From a virus: 27,063 bases of DNA. The stretch's first letter is position 1. Every line of letters begins with the position of its first letter. Made by a program: the position numbers and the translations under genes. Where the stretch lies: the IMG/VR virus record IMGVR_UViG_3300042866_002182, positions 1 through 27,063 of that record; one strand, given 5' to 3'. Positions 13,554 through 21,533 of this stretch are shown here, in pieces. The notes under the pieces were generated by a model. That model made no database searches and was not told the origin of the DNA. It saw only the letters and a program-made list of their open reading frames with translations.

Positions 13554-16499
13554 CTAAATGAGTCCTTTCTGGATTGAGTCATACCGGAAAGTTAGCTTAC
13601 TGACAGCACCCAATTCAAATAGTTGAGTCATTGAGTATTCAACCCCAGGTGGTTCATCACCCCCAGACTGATTGGATGGAGTTACCGTATTCTCTTTTGG
13701 GGACTTCCGGAGCCTATCATCAATGGCAACCGAGGAGAAAAACGCACGGCTCAATGGTAATTCGGGTATTTCCATCGCGTAGTGGAATAAACACCAAGTG
13801 AAAAGGTGGGCAATCTGGAATAACACGGCAAACTGCTCTGCGTATTTTTCCGGTGTCATAAAATGCAGTTCATCATGGATGCTAATTATGAATCGGTAGG
13901 GGATCTTAAACTCTTCGGCCAGCCATGCCACGGCAGTTAAGGTGATAGACAGGATTTCGGACCCTGAAGCTTGAATTGCCCAGTTGGTCCTCCCCGTCTT
14001 AAAATCATTGCCGACTGCAGATGGCATCATGGCCGTTGAGATTTTTGTCCCCAAACACGGCAACCGGGGGGTCCCTGGCCCCATGGAAATTCTTTCCATC
14101 ATATTGAAAGCACCTGAGTCTGATCCACCTTCGTATTTGCCGAACCTTAAGACCCCCTTCTTAGACGCAATAGCTTTAAGGGCAAAAGTTTTGACCGCAT
14201 CTTCGTCTTTATCGGGGAAGGTCATTCGGATTGGGTTACTAAGGGCTCTGACGCTCCCGCCATACAAGGTAGCAAATCCTACAATCTTGGCCAGGTCTCT
14301 AGCTATTTTAAGCATAGTGTCTTTTTCCTTATCAATTGGAGACACCCAGTAGCCATCACGGGAGCGGCAATCATCGCTGTCTTCAGGTTTTTGCTCATAT
14401 TTATAGCAAATCCCCAGGGTCTTATCCCAAATTAGACCATCATACAATTCCGGGAAGATCGCTCGGGCCAATGCAGTGTGAGGATCAGTACCATTCTCTT
14501 TAGAACCAGAAAGCACGTTATACCCCATGGGCGAACACCCAATGAAACCGCCTTCCCATTTATCACTATAGATAGACGCAATCTGCATCTCTTGGCCGTC
14601 ATAGTCCGCACTAATGATTTTCCACCCCTCCGGGGCCTGTACACGGGTCTTAAGCTCGGTTCCGATGCGCCAGCTCTTGGTAGAGCACATGGTGGCCATA
14701 AGGCTCTCTACGACCCTACGGGTGACGGTTCCGTGGCAGACGATCTCTGGCAGGGTAACGAGGTTAGGTTTTCCCAGGGGGTTGGTGGCCCCCATGACAA
14801 TACGGCTTTTAACTCGGCTGCGAACTGATGTCCAAAAACTAATGGCATTAGCAATTTCCAGTGCCCTTTTTGCCTCGGGTAAGTCACTACTTAGTCTTCC
14901 AACTTCCATGTGAGTAACGAACTCTTTAGAGAATAGGCCGCCTACGTTTTCGCCGGGTTTCTTAGGGTGTGGGATTCTATCCAGGGTGCCGTCTCCCGTA
15001 GTAAAACACCAACCTTGTCCATCTTCCCATATGATGGGGGTGCCTTCCCATTTTAGTTTCAATAGGAAATGCGATAGTTTGCTTTTAACACCAATCTCCT
15101 TATCAGGGTCCTTCTTATAGGGCCTCATCCAAGTGGGGACCCATGCGTAGACACCCTTGATAGACTTCACTTCCCAATCTAATTGGCGAATCCACGGGTC
15201 TTTTGACACCCATTTACTTGCCTCTTTGACCCCAATTTCCTTTGTTTCGTGGCTATCTACTATTTCCTTCCATGAATTGAAAGTATCCCATAGCAAAGTT
15301 TTACAAAGACCGGTCATTTCCTGGTTATGGCTGTTATAGACTTCTTCAGCCCCTTGCACCCATTCAAACCAGTTGTCCACTAGCGGCACCACAGACCCAT
15401 TCAGGTGGTAATGCCCGCAAAGCCCCACCATTGATGGTGTACTATCAAGGTATTTTGGCCATAGTGCCTGGAATAACTCTGAAGTATAATAAGCGTCCTT
15501 AATGGCGTAATCAACTGTCTCGGCTAGTACCTTATTGATTTCGGAAAGCGTATCAGCGGTGACAAAAATGTTCCTAATTTCCTTGTCGGAATCTGATAGT
15601 GGCTTTACATCGCCATCGTCAAAGAAAAATTCTTTTGCCCGTTGAACATGGAAGTTGTATGTTTTAACTAGGGAGTTTGTGCTCCCCCTGTCAAGCCATT
15701 CCGGAGAATACTTAAGTTTCCGCTTCTCATCATCATCAAGCAAATCAAAGTCCTTTTCAGCCAGCGCATAAAGCCACCTCTGACCTGATGCTAAGCCTGA
15801 TACGCCAACGTGCGCTGACAGGGTGTCAAAGTAGAAATTTTCCGGTTTGGTAAAATCTAGCGAATAACCCTCTTGGGCCCTCACACGGTCATAGGATATA
15901 TTGTGGCCAATGACAAGCCTGTCAGTCCCAATTGGAATAAGTTTAAATTGATCCCAATCATTTTGGGGAATATCAAGGTCAATCAGCTCGGCGGCTAACC
16001 AAATATAGGCGGCCCTATCACTTAGAGCAGTTCCAATAATGGGAAAGGCCCCACCTTTAACGAAAGTTTCCGTGTCGAATGTAAATACTTCTTCCTCGGG
16101 GTAGGGTACTTTTCTAGTTTGCCATTGCTTGTTGGGGCCATCCCCGATAAGCTCATACCGTGTCCACCCCGGTTGAAATACTAAATCGTTGATTGACGGG
16201 ATCTTTGGTAGGGCACATTTGGCAAATTTATTGCCTAGTTCCTTATAGCGTCCAACTTGATTTTCTGCAATCTTTTCAAAGTGGTCGCGGATATTGTTAG
16301 CCTTTAGGTTAGGCAGGGGGACTGGCCCATCATAGATGCTTTCGGGATAATCAACGGGGGCCTCAATCCCAAATTTCCTCAAAAGGGAAACGGCCTGGTC
16401 CTTTTGCTTGCTATTCATTTCGGGCCTATAGTCAGATCCAAAAATCTTTAGGTGCAAGTCATCGGACAAGACCGGGTAGCCAAGGGCAGTAGTTTTCAT
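13554..16499 (-). CDS. Family A DNA polymerase resembling mitochondrial DNA polymerase gamma
   Basis: This 981-aa protein is the likely replicative polymerase with 3'-5' exonuclease. Exo I is FDTET (D142, E144), Exo II GHNISYD (D204) and Exo III YAIKDAYYT (D335). Polymerase motif A is ISADYDGQE (D632), preceded by ELKTRVQAPEGW. Motif B is RDLAKIVGFATLYG (R734, K738, F742, Y746) and motif C is HDE (875-877). Beyond the shared motifs, whole stretches parallel POLG: GTVTRRVVE (GTITRRAVE in human), the RVGSELK equivalent, and a tail with LPLSRAFFSSVAIDDRLRK then TPSNQSG. The 350-500 region matches the POLG palm-exo linker only in part. POLG Tyr951 is Phe742 here. No primase or helicase gene is seen in the window. 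It follows a short repeat-bearing gap; no Shine-Dalgarno is evident. Confidence 0.93.
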   Translation of the reverse strand: MKTTALGYPVLSDDLHLKIFGSDYRPEMNSKQKDQAVSLLRKFGIEAPVDYPESIYDGPVPLPNLKANNIRDHFEKIAENQVGRYKELGNKFAKCALPKIPSINDLVFQPGWTRYELIGDGPNKQWQTRKVPYPEEEVFTFDTETFVKGGAFPIIGTALSDRAAYIWLAAELIDLDIPQNDWDQFKLIPIGTDRLVIGHNISYDRVRAQEGYSLDFTKPENFYFDTLSAHVGVSGLASGQRWLYALAEKDFDLLDDDEKRKLKYSPEWLDRGSTNSLVKTYNFHVQRAKEFFFDDGDVKPLSDSDKEIRNIFVTADTLSEINKVLAETVDYAIKDAYYTSELFQALWPKYLDSTPSMVGLCGHYHLNGSVVPLVDNWFEWVQGAEEVYNSHNQEMTGLCKTLLWDTFNSWKEIVDSHETKEIGVKEASKWVSKDPWIRQLDWEVKSIKGVYAWVPTWMRPYKKDPDKEIGVKSKLSHFLLKLKWEGTPIIWEDGQGWCFTTGDGTLDRIPHPKKPGENVGGLFSKEFVTHMEVGRLSSDLPEAKRALEIANAISFWTSVRSRVKSRIVMGATNPLGKPNLVTLPEIVCHGTVTRRVVESLMATMCSTKSWRIGTELKTRVQAPEGWKIISADYDGQEMQIASIYSDKWEGGFIGCSPMGYNVLSGSKENGTDPHTALARAIFPELYDGLIWDKTLGICYKYEQKPEDSDDCRSRDGYWVSPIDKEKDTMLKIARDLAKIVGFATLYGGSVRALSNPIRMTFPDKDEDAVKTFALKAIASKKGVLRFGKYEGGSDSGAFNMMERISMGPGTPRLPCLGTKISTAMMPSAVGNDFKTGRTNWAIQASGSEILSITLTAVAWLAEEFKIPYRFIISIHDELHFMTPEKYAEQFAVLFQIAHLFTWCLFHYAMEIPELPLSRAFFSSVAIDDRLRKSPKENTVTPSNQSGGDEPPGVEYSMTQLFELGAVSKLTFRYDSIQKGLI

Positions 16500-16519
16500 C
16501 GGCGTTAGGTTGATTGACT

Positions 16520-16549
16520 GTGGGCTATTTGACTGTGGGCTATTTGACT
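16520..16549 (-). repeat. Two perfect 15-bp tandem repeats before the polymerase gene
   Basis: On the minus strand AGTCAAATAGCCCAC occurs twice in a row, followed by a third partial AGTCAATCAACC, between the preceding gene's stop and the polymerase ATG. The flank carries TAAATAGTC. The TAAATAGCCCA core also occurs in the gap at 23227-23237. It could be a binding site for a regulator or a replication protein, or a simple slippage repeat. Confidence 0.8.
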
Positions 16550-16558
16550 ATTTAGCCA

Positions 16559-16882
16559 TTAGGACACGGAGTCCAAAGGTGGTGGTACGAGGCTGTCGGC
16601 AACTGGGGAAAGAATCGCACTAAAACCATTGCCAAATATACGTTTTGAAGGCTGCGCCCATCGTGGTTGGTTTCCTAGCCAACTATGGACGTAATAGCTG
16701 AAAGTTACGGGCCTGCCTAAAGTGTCACTGGGGCCATTGCCTGATGTGCCTAAGAAGTAAGCAGAGTAAATGTTGCTCCACCCCATGTAAGGCTTGGCTA
16801 TGATGTTGCCGTATTCACTTACTGACTCCTCCCCAATAATGTCAGCTACGGCTTTTGCCATTACTACTGTAAGTGGTACCAT
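16559..16882 (-). CDS. Unknown 107-aa protein
   Basis: The frame starts MVPLTVVMAKAVADIIGEES; either ATG 16882 or the in-frame ATG 16861 could be used. The first is inside the previous gene and has GAGGAAG very close; the second lies 3 bp after that gene's stop region. The product is rich in Gly, Ser, Pro and aromatic residues (YSAYFLGTSGNGP, YYVHSWLG) and has no recognised domain. It lies between a coiled-coil protein and the polymerase. Function is unknown. Confidence 0.5.
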   Translation of the reverse strand: MVPLTVVMAKAVADIIGEESVSEYGNIIAKPYMGWSNIYSAYFLGTSGNGPSDTLGRPVTFSYYVHSWLGNQPRWAQPSKRIFGNGFSAILSPVADSLVPPPLDSVS

Positions 16883-17787
16883 TCTTCCTCTCTTTCGATT
16901 TCTTCAATTTTACCCCTTACCCAAGTTGATTCCGTATCCTCTGGGTCGGCATCTAGTTGGAAATTAATTGATTGGTTTAGTTTTTGAAAGCTTACTTCAA
17001 AATCCTGAAGACCTGAACTTATGTAAACATCCTTTCTATTTCTCTTGTAGATGTCAAATACGTCATCAATTTTTGAAAATTCATGGGGGCGGCATTCCGG
17101 GTGCTGCTGCCACTTTCTCATTTCGAAGAATGAAAATGGCTCATCGATTTCCCATGATTTATCTTTGCCTTCAAAAAGTCTAATAAGGGCGTCCCTCTTC
17201 CACCAATTGCTTACCCTATCGATATAATACTCCCATGCAGTTTCGTCAGTCAAGTAAGTATCACAATCTTTACGGATTGACTCAAGTTCTTTTTTACCGT
17301 CGTTTATGACATCCATGGTAGCTTCAGGGAGCACACCAAATAGGTACTCAGGGCGGCACTCATTGATGCGTTCATACACACTGGGGAACAAAACCGAGTA
17401 GCACATTAGCTTATAGTCGTCAGAATCCCCACAAATTAAATCTAAGATGGTCTCAAAGATTGATATTGACGTTGCGATTTGCTTTTCTAGGTCTGGCTCG
17501 TGCTCTTCTTCCCGGTCTGGCAGTCCTCTTTCACTTCTAAGTTCACGAATTTCACTCATCAACCCCTCAATATCAAGCTTTAGCTTTTTGTTTTCCCTAC
17601 CCATTTCTCTTTCTAGCCGTGCCTTGTAGGCTTCCACTTCGTAGAATAGGTTTGTAACTTTTTCTTTTAGATAATCAAGAGATAATGCCGTCTTATTATC
17701 TAGTTGGGTGCGAGCATTAAAGTCTTTTTCAACACTGCGAATACTGGAGAGAACGCTGGTTTTTAATTTGAGGATCGAATCGTTCAC
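16864..17787 (-). CDS. Unknown 307-aa coiled-coil protein
   Basis: Translation probably starts at GTG 17787 (MNDSILKLK), one base after the upstream stop. Residues about 1-95 are strongly heptad-like and charged (LYEVEAYKARLEREMGREN, LMSEIRELRSERG), predicting a long coiled coil. The rest is a helical acidic domain with many Trp and Tyr (WEYYIDRVSNWWKRDALIRL). No known family is recognised. It ends in EEIEREEEWYHLQ, overlapping the next gene's possible start. Lying between methyltransferase and polymerase genes suggests a DNA-metabolism or virion-internal role, but this is inference only. Confidence 0.6.
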   Translation of the reverse strand: MNDSILKLKTSVLSSIRSVEKDFNARTQLDNKTALSLDYLKEKVTNLFYEVEAYKARLEREMGRENKKLKLDIEGLMSEIRELRSERGLPDREEEHEPDLEKQIATSISIFETILDLICGDSDDYKLMCYSVLFPSVYERINECRPEYLFGVLPEATMDVINDGKKELESIRKDCDTYLTDETAWEYYIDRVSNWWKRDALIRLFEGKDKSWEIDEPFSFFEMRKWQQHPECRPHEFSKIDDVFDIYKRNRKDVYISSGLQDFEVSFQKLNQSINFQLDADPEDTESTWVRGKIEEIEREEEWYHLQ

Positions 17788-17788
17788 G

Positions 17789-18358
17789 TTAAATTGGTTT
17801 GATGGTTGCTTTTAGTTTGTTTTCTGGTTCTCCGGGTTCAGTTGTATCTGATGGCCGGATTATAAAGCTGAATTTCTTTTCAGGGTCTGATAATAGGTGA
17901 AAATCACCCATAAAATGTTTGCCTTCAGAAGATAACAAAAATGAATTACCCGGTGTTGGCGGAGAACACAAGGCAATGTCACCTTCTAAATCGGGGTCAG
18001 CCTCTTCGATGGCTATTACTAATTCCCTGTAAATGGCAGAGGTCTTAGCCAGATCCTCATCAGTGGTTATTTCAGCCCTGACTTCATCCTGTACGGCCTC
18101 TAAGCGAGATTCTAGACCAGTGTCAAGCTGGATGGTGAAGATGGCTCCGTCATTTTCCGACTCAAACATGACTTCCTCAGGTTCAAATTCGCAATCTTCG
18201 GGCTCTTGATCTGTGAAATCAAACTCCAGAAGCGAGTAGAAAGCTTCTTTAAGTGTGTCACCGTCTGGGCCACCCAGATAGTTGGCTATGGCATAGAAGA
18301 TTTTGGGGTTTGCTAACAATCTGGAGACAGGGTATACAATTGACATAGTTCGGTCCAT
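17789..18358 (-). CDS. Unknown 189-aa acidic protein
   Basis: It begins MDRTMSIVYPVSRLLANPKI and has a strongly acidic middle (DFTDQEPEDCEFEPEEVMFE). Its second half has alternating strands (SFLLSSEGKHFMGDFHLL, FSFIIRPS). An ATG four codons in is an alternative start. No family is recognised. It follows the methyltransferase after a 59-nt gap and is followed after one base by the coiled-coil gene, so the two are probably co-translated. Confidence 0.58.
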   Translation of the reverse strand: MDRTMSIVYPVSRLLANPKIFYAIANYLGGPDGDTLKEAFYSLLEFDFTDQEPEDCEFEPEEVMFESENDGAIFTIQLDTGLESRLEAVQDEVRAEITTDEDLAKTSAIYRELVIAIEEADPDLEGDIALCSPPTPGNSFLLSSEGKHFMGDFHLLSDPEKKFSFIIRPSDTTEPGEPENKLKATIKPI

Positions 18359-18417
18359 CTACTCTTAGTATAGCAGGGAGGCCCCGTAAGTAAACCCCCC
18401 TTGTGTTTTACCCTGTT

Positions 18418-19476
18418 TCACTCTGGGTTTTCTCTAACTTGTTGGATTCTTTGCTGGGCGATGTCGAGGTACGATTCCTCCATTTCAATGCCAATAAAGT
18501 TGAATCCCTCCAGTAGGGAAGCCTTTCCAGTTGTTCCAGAGCCTAAGAATGGGTCAAGTACGGTACCACCGGGCGGCGTAATTAAGCGGCACAAGTAACG
18601 CATTAAATTTGTTGGTTTGACTGTGGGGTGATTGTTGGTTTCACCATTGAGACCTTCGTTTCTGTCTTTTTTATTAGCTTTGGCGCAGTAGAAGAACCGG
18701 GCGGCGCTGCCCCCGTTGTCGTCGTGGCCACGCACTGTGGATTCACCACCGTACACGCCATAGGCGTTTGATTTGCCCTTGCCCGTGCCACGATGAGCAG
18801 CTTTAGCCGGACCCGTCTGTGGAAACAACCCCACCACCTCGTCGCTGCCATCCGTGATCAGGTTAGCGGGCCATCTACCGGTGAGCCCATCGCCGGTCCT
18901 GGTTCCGCGTTCCATGCCATAGCTGCCATAAACCTTGTTCTCGCCGCCATAAGGGCGCCCAAGTCCGTCATTCGTCCCCACCCTGCACCCATCAATGTTG
19001 ATAGCCCCGGTGCCGTGCTCCAGCACGTTTGCGGCCACGGTGCCCTCTGAGATGGGCTTGCGGGCCATGGTGATCGGCTCTAGGGCGGGCTTTAAGGAGC
19101 CTCCCCAGCCATCACGCACAGTCTCACCGTTGCTGTCCTTGATGTAGCCCACCTTGTTGAATCCACTTCCGTAGACCCACGCAATCATATCACGAATCTC
19201 AAACCCCGCATCCTCAATCCGCACCGCCATCCGGTGCTGCGTGCGCGTGCCAGCAAATGACAGTAAATGGCCACCAGGCTTCAGCACCCGCAGGCACTCT
19301 TTCCAAATATCAACACTTGGCACATCATAGTCCCATTTTTTACCCATAAACGCCAGGCCATAGGGCGGATCAGTACAAATAGCATCGATACTATTGTCGG
19401 GCATTTCCTTTAATACATCAAGGCAATTGCCATGGTACAGTTGATAGCGGTCTTCGGAAACGTAAGGCTTAATCAT
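18418..19476 (-). CDS. Site-specific DNA methyltransferase, beta class (N6-A or N4-C)
   Basis: This 352-aa enzyme transfers a methyl group from S-adenosylmethionine to an exocyclic amine of a base. The catalytic motif IV DPPY is at residues 36-39 and the SAM-binding motif DPFLGSGTTG at about 308-317. The order IV before I defines the beta class, and DPPY fits N6-adenine or N4-cytosine. KPGGHLLSFAGTRTQHRM and a GSGFNK segment are typical of phage and prophage members. The central region (about 140-260) is Gly-rich and probably recognises the target. No restriction partner is nearby, so it is an orphan enzyme, perhaps protecting phage DNA. Codons in the middle look more GC-rich than the neighbours, hinting at recent transfer. 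It overlaps the topoisomerase gene by 4 nt. Confidence 0.9.
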   Translation of the reverse strand: MIKPYVSEDRYQLYHGNCLDVLKEMPDNSIDAICTDPPYGLAFMGKKWDYDVPSVDIWKECLRVLKPGGHLLSFAGTRTQHRMAVRIEDAGFEIRDMIAWVYGSGFNKVGYIKDSNGETVRDGWGGSLKPALEPITMARKPISEGTVAANVLEHGTGAINIDGCRVGTNDGLGRPYGGENKVYGSYGMERGTRTGDGLTGRWPANLITDGSDEVVGLFPQTGPAKAAHRGTGKGKSNAYGVYGGESTVRGHDDNGGSAARFFYCAKANKKDRNEGLNGETNNHPTVKPTNLMRYLCRLITPPGGTVLDPFLGSGTTGKASLLEGFNFIGIEMEESYLDIAQQRIQQVRENPE

Positions 19477-21533
19477 GGTAGTTTAATCTCATTTAGGTTT
19501 GCAATTTTAGCCCCTTTCGCACCGGGTTTCCCCAGCTTTACAGAAAGGTCAATTTTTGTTGGTTTTTTCTTTGTTGATACCCACTCGACGGTAAATGGTT
19601 TCTCCCCAAAATACATAAAGACGGCCCCTTCCGGCAACCATTGCTTGCCCGTGCTTGTGGTTCTACACAGGGTTTCACCATCCATGGCCATAGCCCTTAG
19701 TTGACCATCAACCATAAATACAGCCAGGTATTTGCGTCCCGAGACGTATGCTTCCGGTTTTGCAAGCACCACAGGTGAATACCCTGTGGAAATTACACCC
19801 TTAAACGAAGCAGGCACCTTCTTTAGCATTCCGTCCTCGCACACTAGGATTAGCTTGTCGGTAGACCCCATGGCCAGGCAACCCTTGGGCCCTTTAGACT
19901 GTTCAATCACACCTTTCTTCATGTCGATTTTTAAGAAACGTGGTTTTGCTATTGGGGTGGTGTCTGAGGGGGTAGTGGCCGGAGGGAGAGACCCTGCGTT
20001 GTCTACTTTGGACCGGACCCCTACGGCAACAGGAACATCAATCAAAGGGCTCCTGCGGGGGACCCCATATTGCTTGTTGATCCTAGCAAGTTCCTCCAAC
20101 ATGTATGACTTTCGGGCACTGACATTATTGGCTTTGTCCCCCACCAGGGACTCTAGCCTATTGATGTCAGCCAATAGCTCATTTTTCTCACAAGACATCA
20201 AATCAAAGTCTAGGCACGTTAATTGCCGCAACCTCATTTCTAAAATGGCATCAGCTTGTTGCTCGGTGAATTTAAGCGGTGCTGACATTAGGGACTGCTT
20301 GGCTTCAGATTTGCCATTTGCGGCACGAATGCGCTTAATGACTAGGTCCATACGGTCAATAGCCTTTAGGAGACCATCAACGATGTGTAATCTTTTGTTT
20401 TTTGCCTCCAGTTCATGTTCAAATTTAACATCAAGCCGATCCAATCTCCATTGGACCCATCGTTGGATGATTTGTACCGGTGATAACTCAACGGGCTTAA
20501 ACCCATCGATAACCAAGGTTTTAGCTGAGTATTTGCAATCAAGGTCTGTATATGTGTATAGCAACTGCTTTACCAAATTAATATCAGCACCAGGTTTGAG
20601 GACCACCACCAGCCTATCCCCACTAATATCACTTTCATCTGTGATTTCGGCGATCCCTTCAATACGTCCTTTTTCTAACTCACTCTTGATCTGCTCACCA
20701 AGTTTCTCTGGATTGGTGCCAGGTGGCAAACAAGTGAAAGTCAAGGTGGATCGATCCCTGGCTTTTCCGCCCCTTTTCTGAATACCAGTCTCAACACAAG
20801 CCACGCAGCGTATTCCCCCGATTCCAGTACGGGTATAAGCATCTAGTTGCTCGTCTTGGACGATTTGGGTGCCAGTTGGGAAATCGGGAATTAGAGATAG
20901 GCTGGCTTTTTTTATATTATCAAGGTGGGCCTTTTCGGTAGGGGCATCCTTGCAAATTAACTTAATGGCTTCTACGATGGAGCGTAGACTGTGGGGAGCC
21001 AAACGGGTAGCAAAACCCACGGCAATTCCTGAGTCACCGTTTAGCAAAACGGTTGGCAAAGAAGTATTAAACCTGATGGCCTCCCGCTTACTGCCATCAT
21101 AGTTTGATTTAGTTTCCCACACTTCCCGGTCTTGTAAAAGAAGTTCCACTGCGGAAATTCGTAGTCTATTTTCTAGGTACCTTTCTGCTGAGGGGGAGTC
21201 AACTGTGCTTCCAATATTTCCATGACAATCAATCCAAGGGACATTATTGTTCCAAGGAGTAGCCATGTTAATGAGGGCCCCGTATGCAGAGCCATGGGGA
21301 TGGTAATAGGCACTAGTTAGGCCCGTAGTTCGGGCACACTTTACATACGGTTTATTCGGAAGCAATCCCTCTTCAATCATTGTCTGAAGGATGCGTCTTT
21401 GAACTGGCTTTAGCCCATCGCAAATGTCCGGTATCGATCTCCCGATAAGCACGGCCATACTATAGCTCAAATAGTCTTCCTTGAGCTGATCGACGAGATT
21501 GACTTCTGTGATTTTTGGCCTAGTTTTAGTCAT
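19473..21533 (-). CDS. Type IIA DNA topoisomerase, subunit A
   Basis: This 686-aa protein is the DNA-cleaving subunit of a gyrase/topoisomerase IV-type enzyme. An N-terminal YLSYSMAVLIGRSIPD leads to GLKPVQRRIL, then YYHPHGSAYGAL, and the catalytic Tyr119 in SAERYLENRL with Arg118 before it. A VGFATRLAPHSLRSIVEAI segment follows, then a tower and coiled-coil region. The C-terminal part after residue 500 is short and holds only a few blade-like repeats (KKVPASFKGV, YLAVFMVDGQLRAMAM). No clear GyrA box (QRRGGKG) is seen there, so it may lack true supercoiling activity. The B subunit is not in the window. The gene overlaps the HNH-like gene by 8 nt and the methyltransferase by 4 nt. Confidence 0.92.
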   Translation of the reverse strand: MTKTRPKITEVNLVDQLKEDYLSYSMAVLIGRSIPDICDGLKPVQRRILQTMIEEGLLPNKPYVKCARTTGLTSAYYHPHGSAYGALINMATPWNNNVPWIDCHGNIGSTVDSPSAERYLENRLRISAVELLLQDREVWETKSNYDGSKREAIRFNTSLPTVLLNGDSGIAVGFATRLAPHSLRSIVEAIKLICKDAPTEKAHLDNIKKASLSLIPDFPTGTQIVQDEQLDAYTRTGIGGIRCVACVETGIQKRGGKARDRSTLTFTCLPPGTNPEKLGEQIKSELEKGRIEGIAEITDESDISGDRLVVVLKPGADINLVKQLLYTYTDLDCKYSAKTLVIDGFKPVELSPVQIIQRWVQWRLDRLDVKFEHELEAKNKRLHIVDGLLKAIDRMDLVIKRIRAANGKSEAKQSLMSAPLKFTEQQADAILEMRLRQLTCLDFDLMSCEKNELLADINRLESLVGDKANNVSARKSYMLEELARINKQYGVPRRSPLIDVPVAVGVRSKVDNAGSLPPATTPSDTTPIAKPRFLKIDMKKGVIEQSKGPKGCLAMGSTDKLILVCEDGMLKKVPASFKGVISTGYSPVVLAKPEAYVSGRKYLAVFMVDGQLRAMAMDGETLCRTTSTGKQWLPEGAVFMYFGEKPFTVEWVSTKKKPTKIDLSVKLGKPGAKGAKIANLNEIKLP

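Noticed and set aside
1146-18413. A GGGTAAAAC motif near several gene ends (about 1150, 6312, 13055, 18405 on the minus strand)
   Set aside because: One copy is inside a coding frame and the others vary in flank; four hits of a 9-mer with a low-complexity tail are too weak to claim a site.
19732-20781. A 349-codon open frame on the plus strand
   Set aside because: It lies wholly opposite the topoisomerase A gene, whose conserved motifs are clear; its translation is Ser/Arg/Leu-rich without recognisable motifs. It is an antisense shadow.
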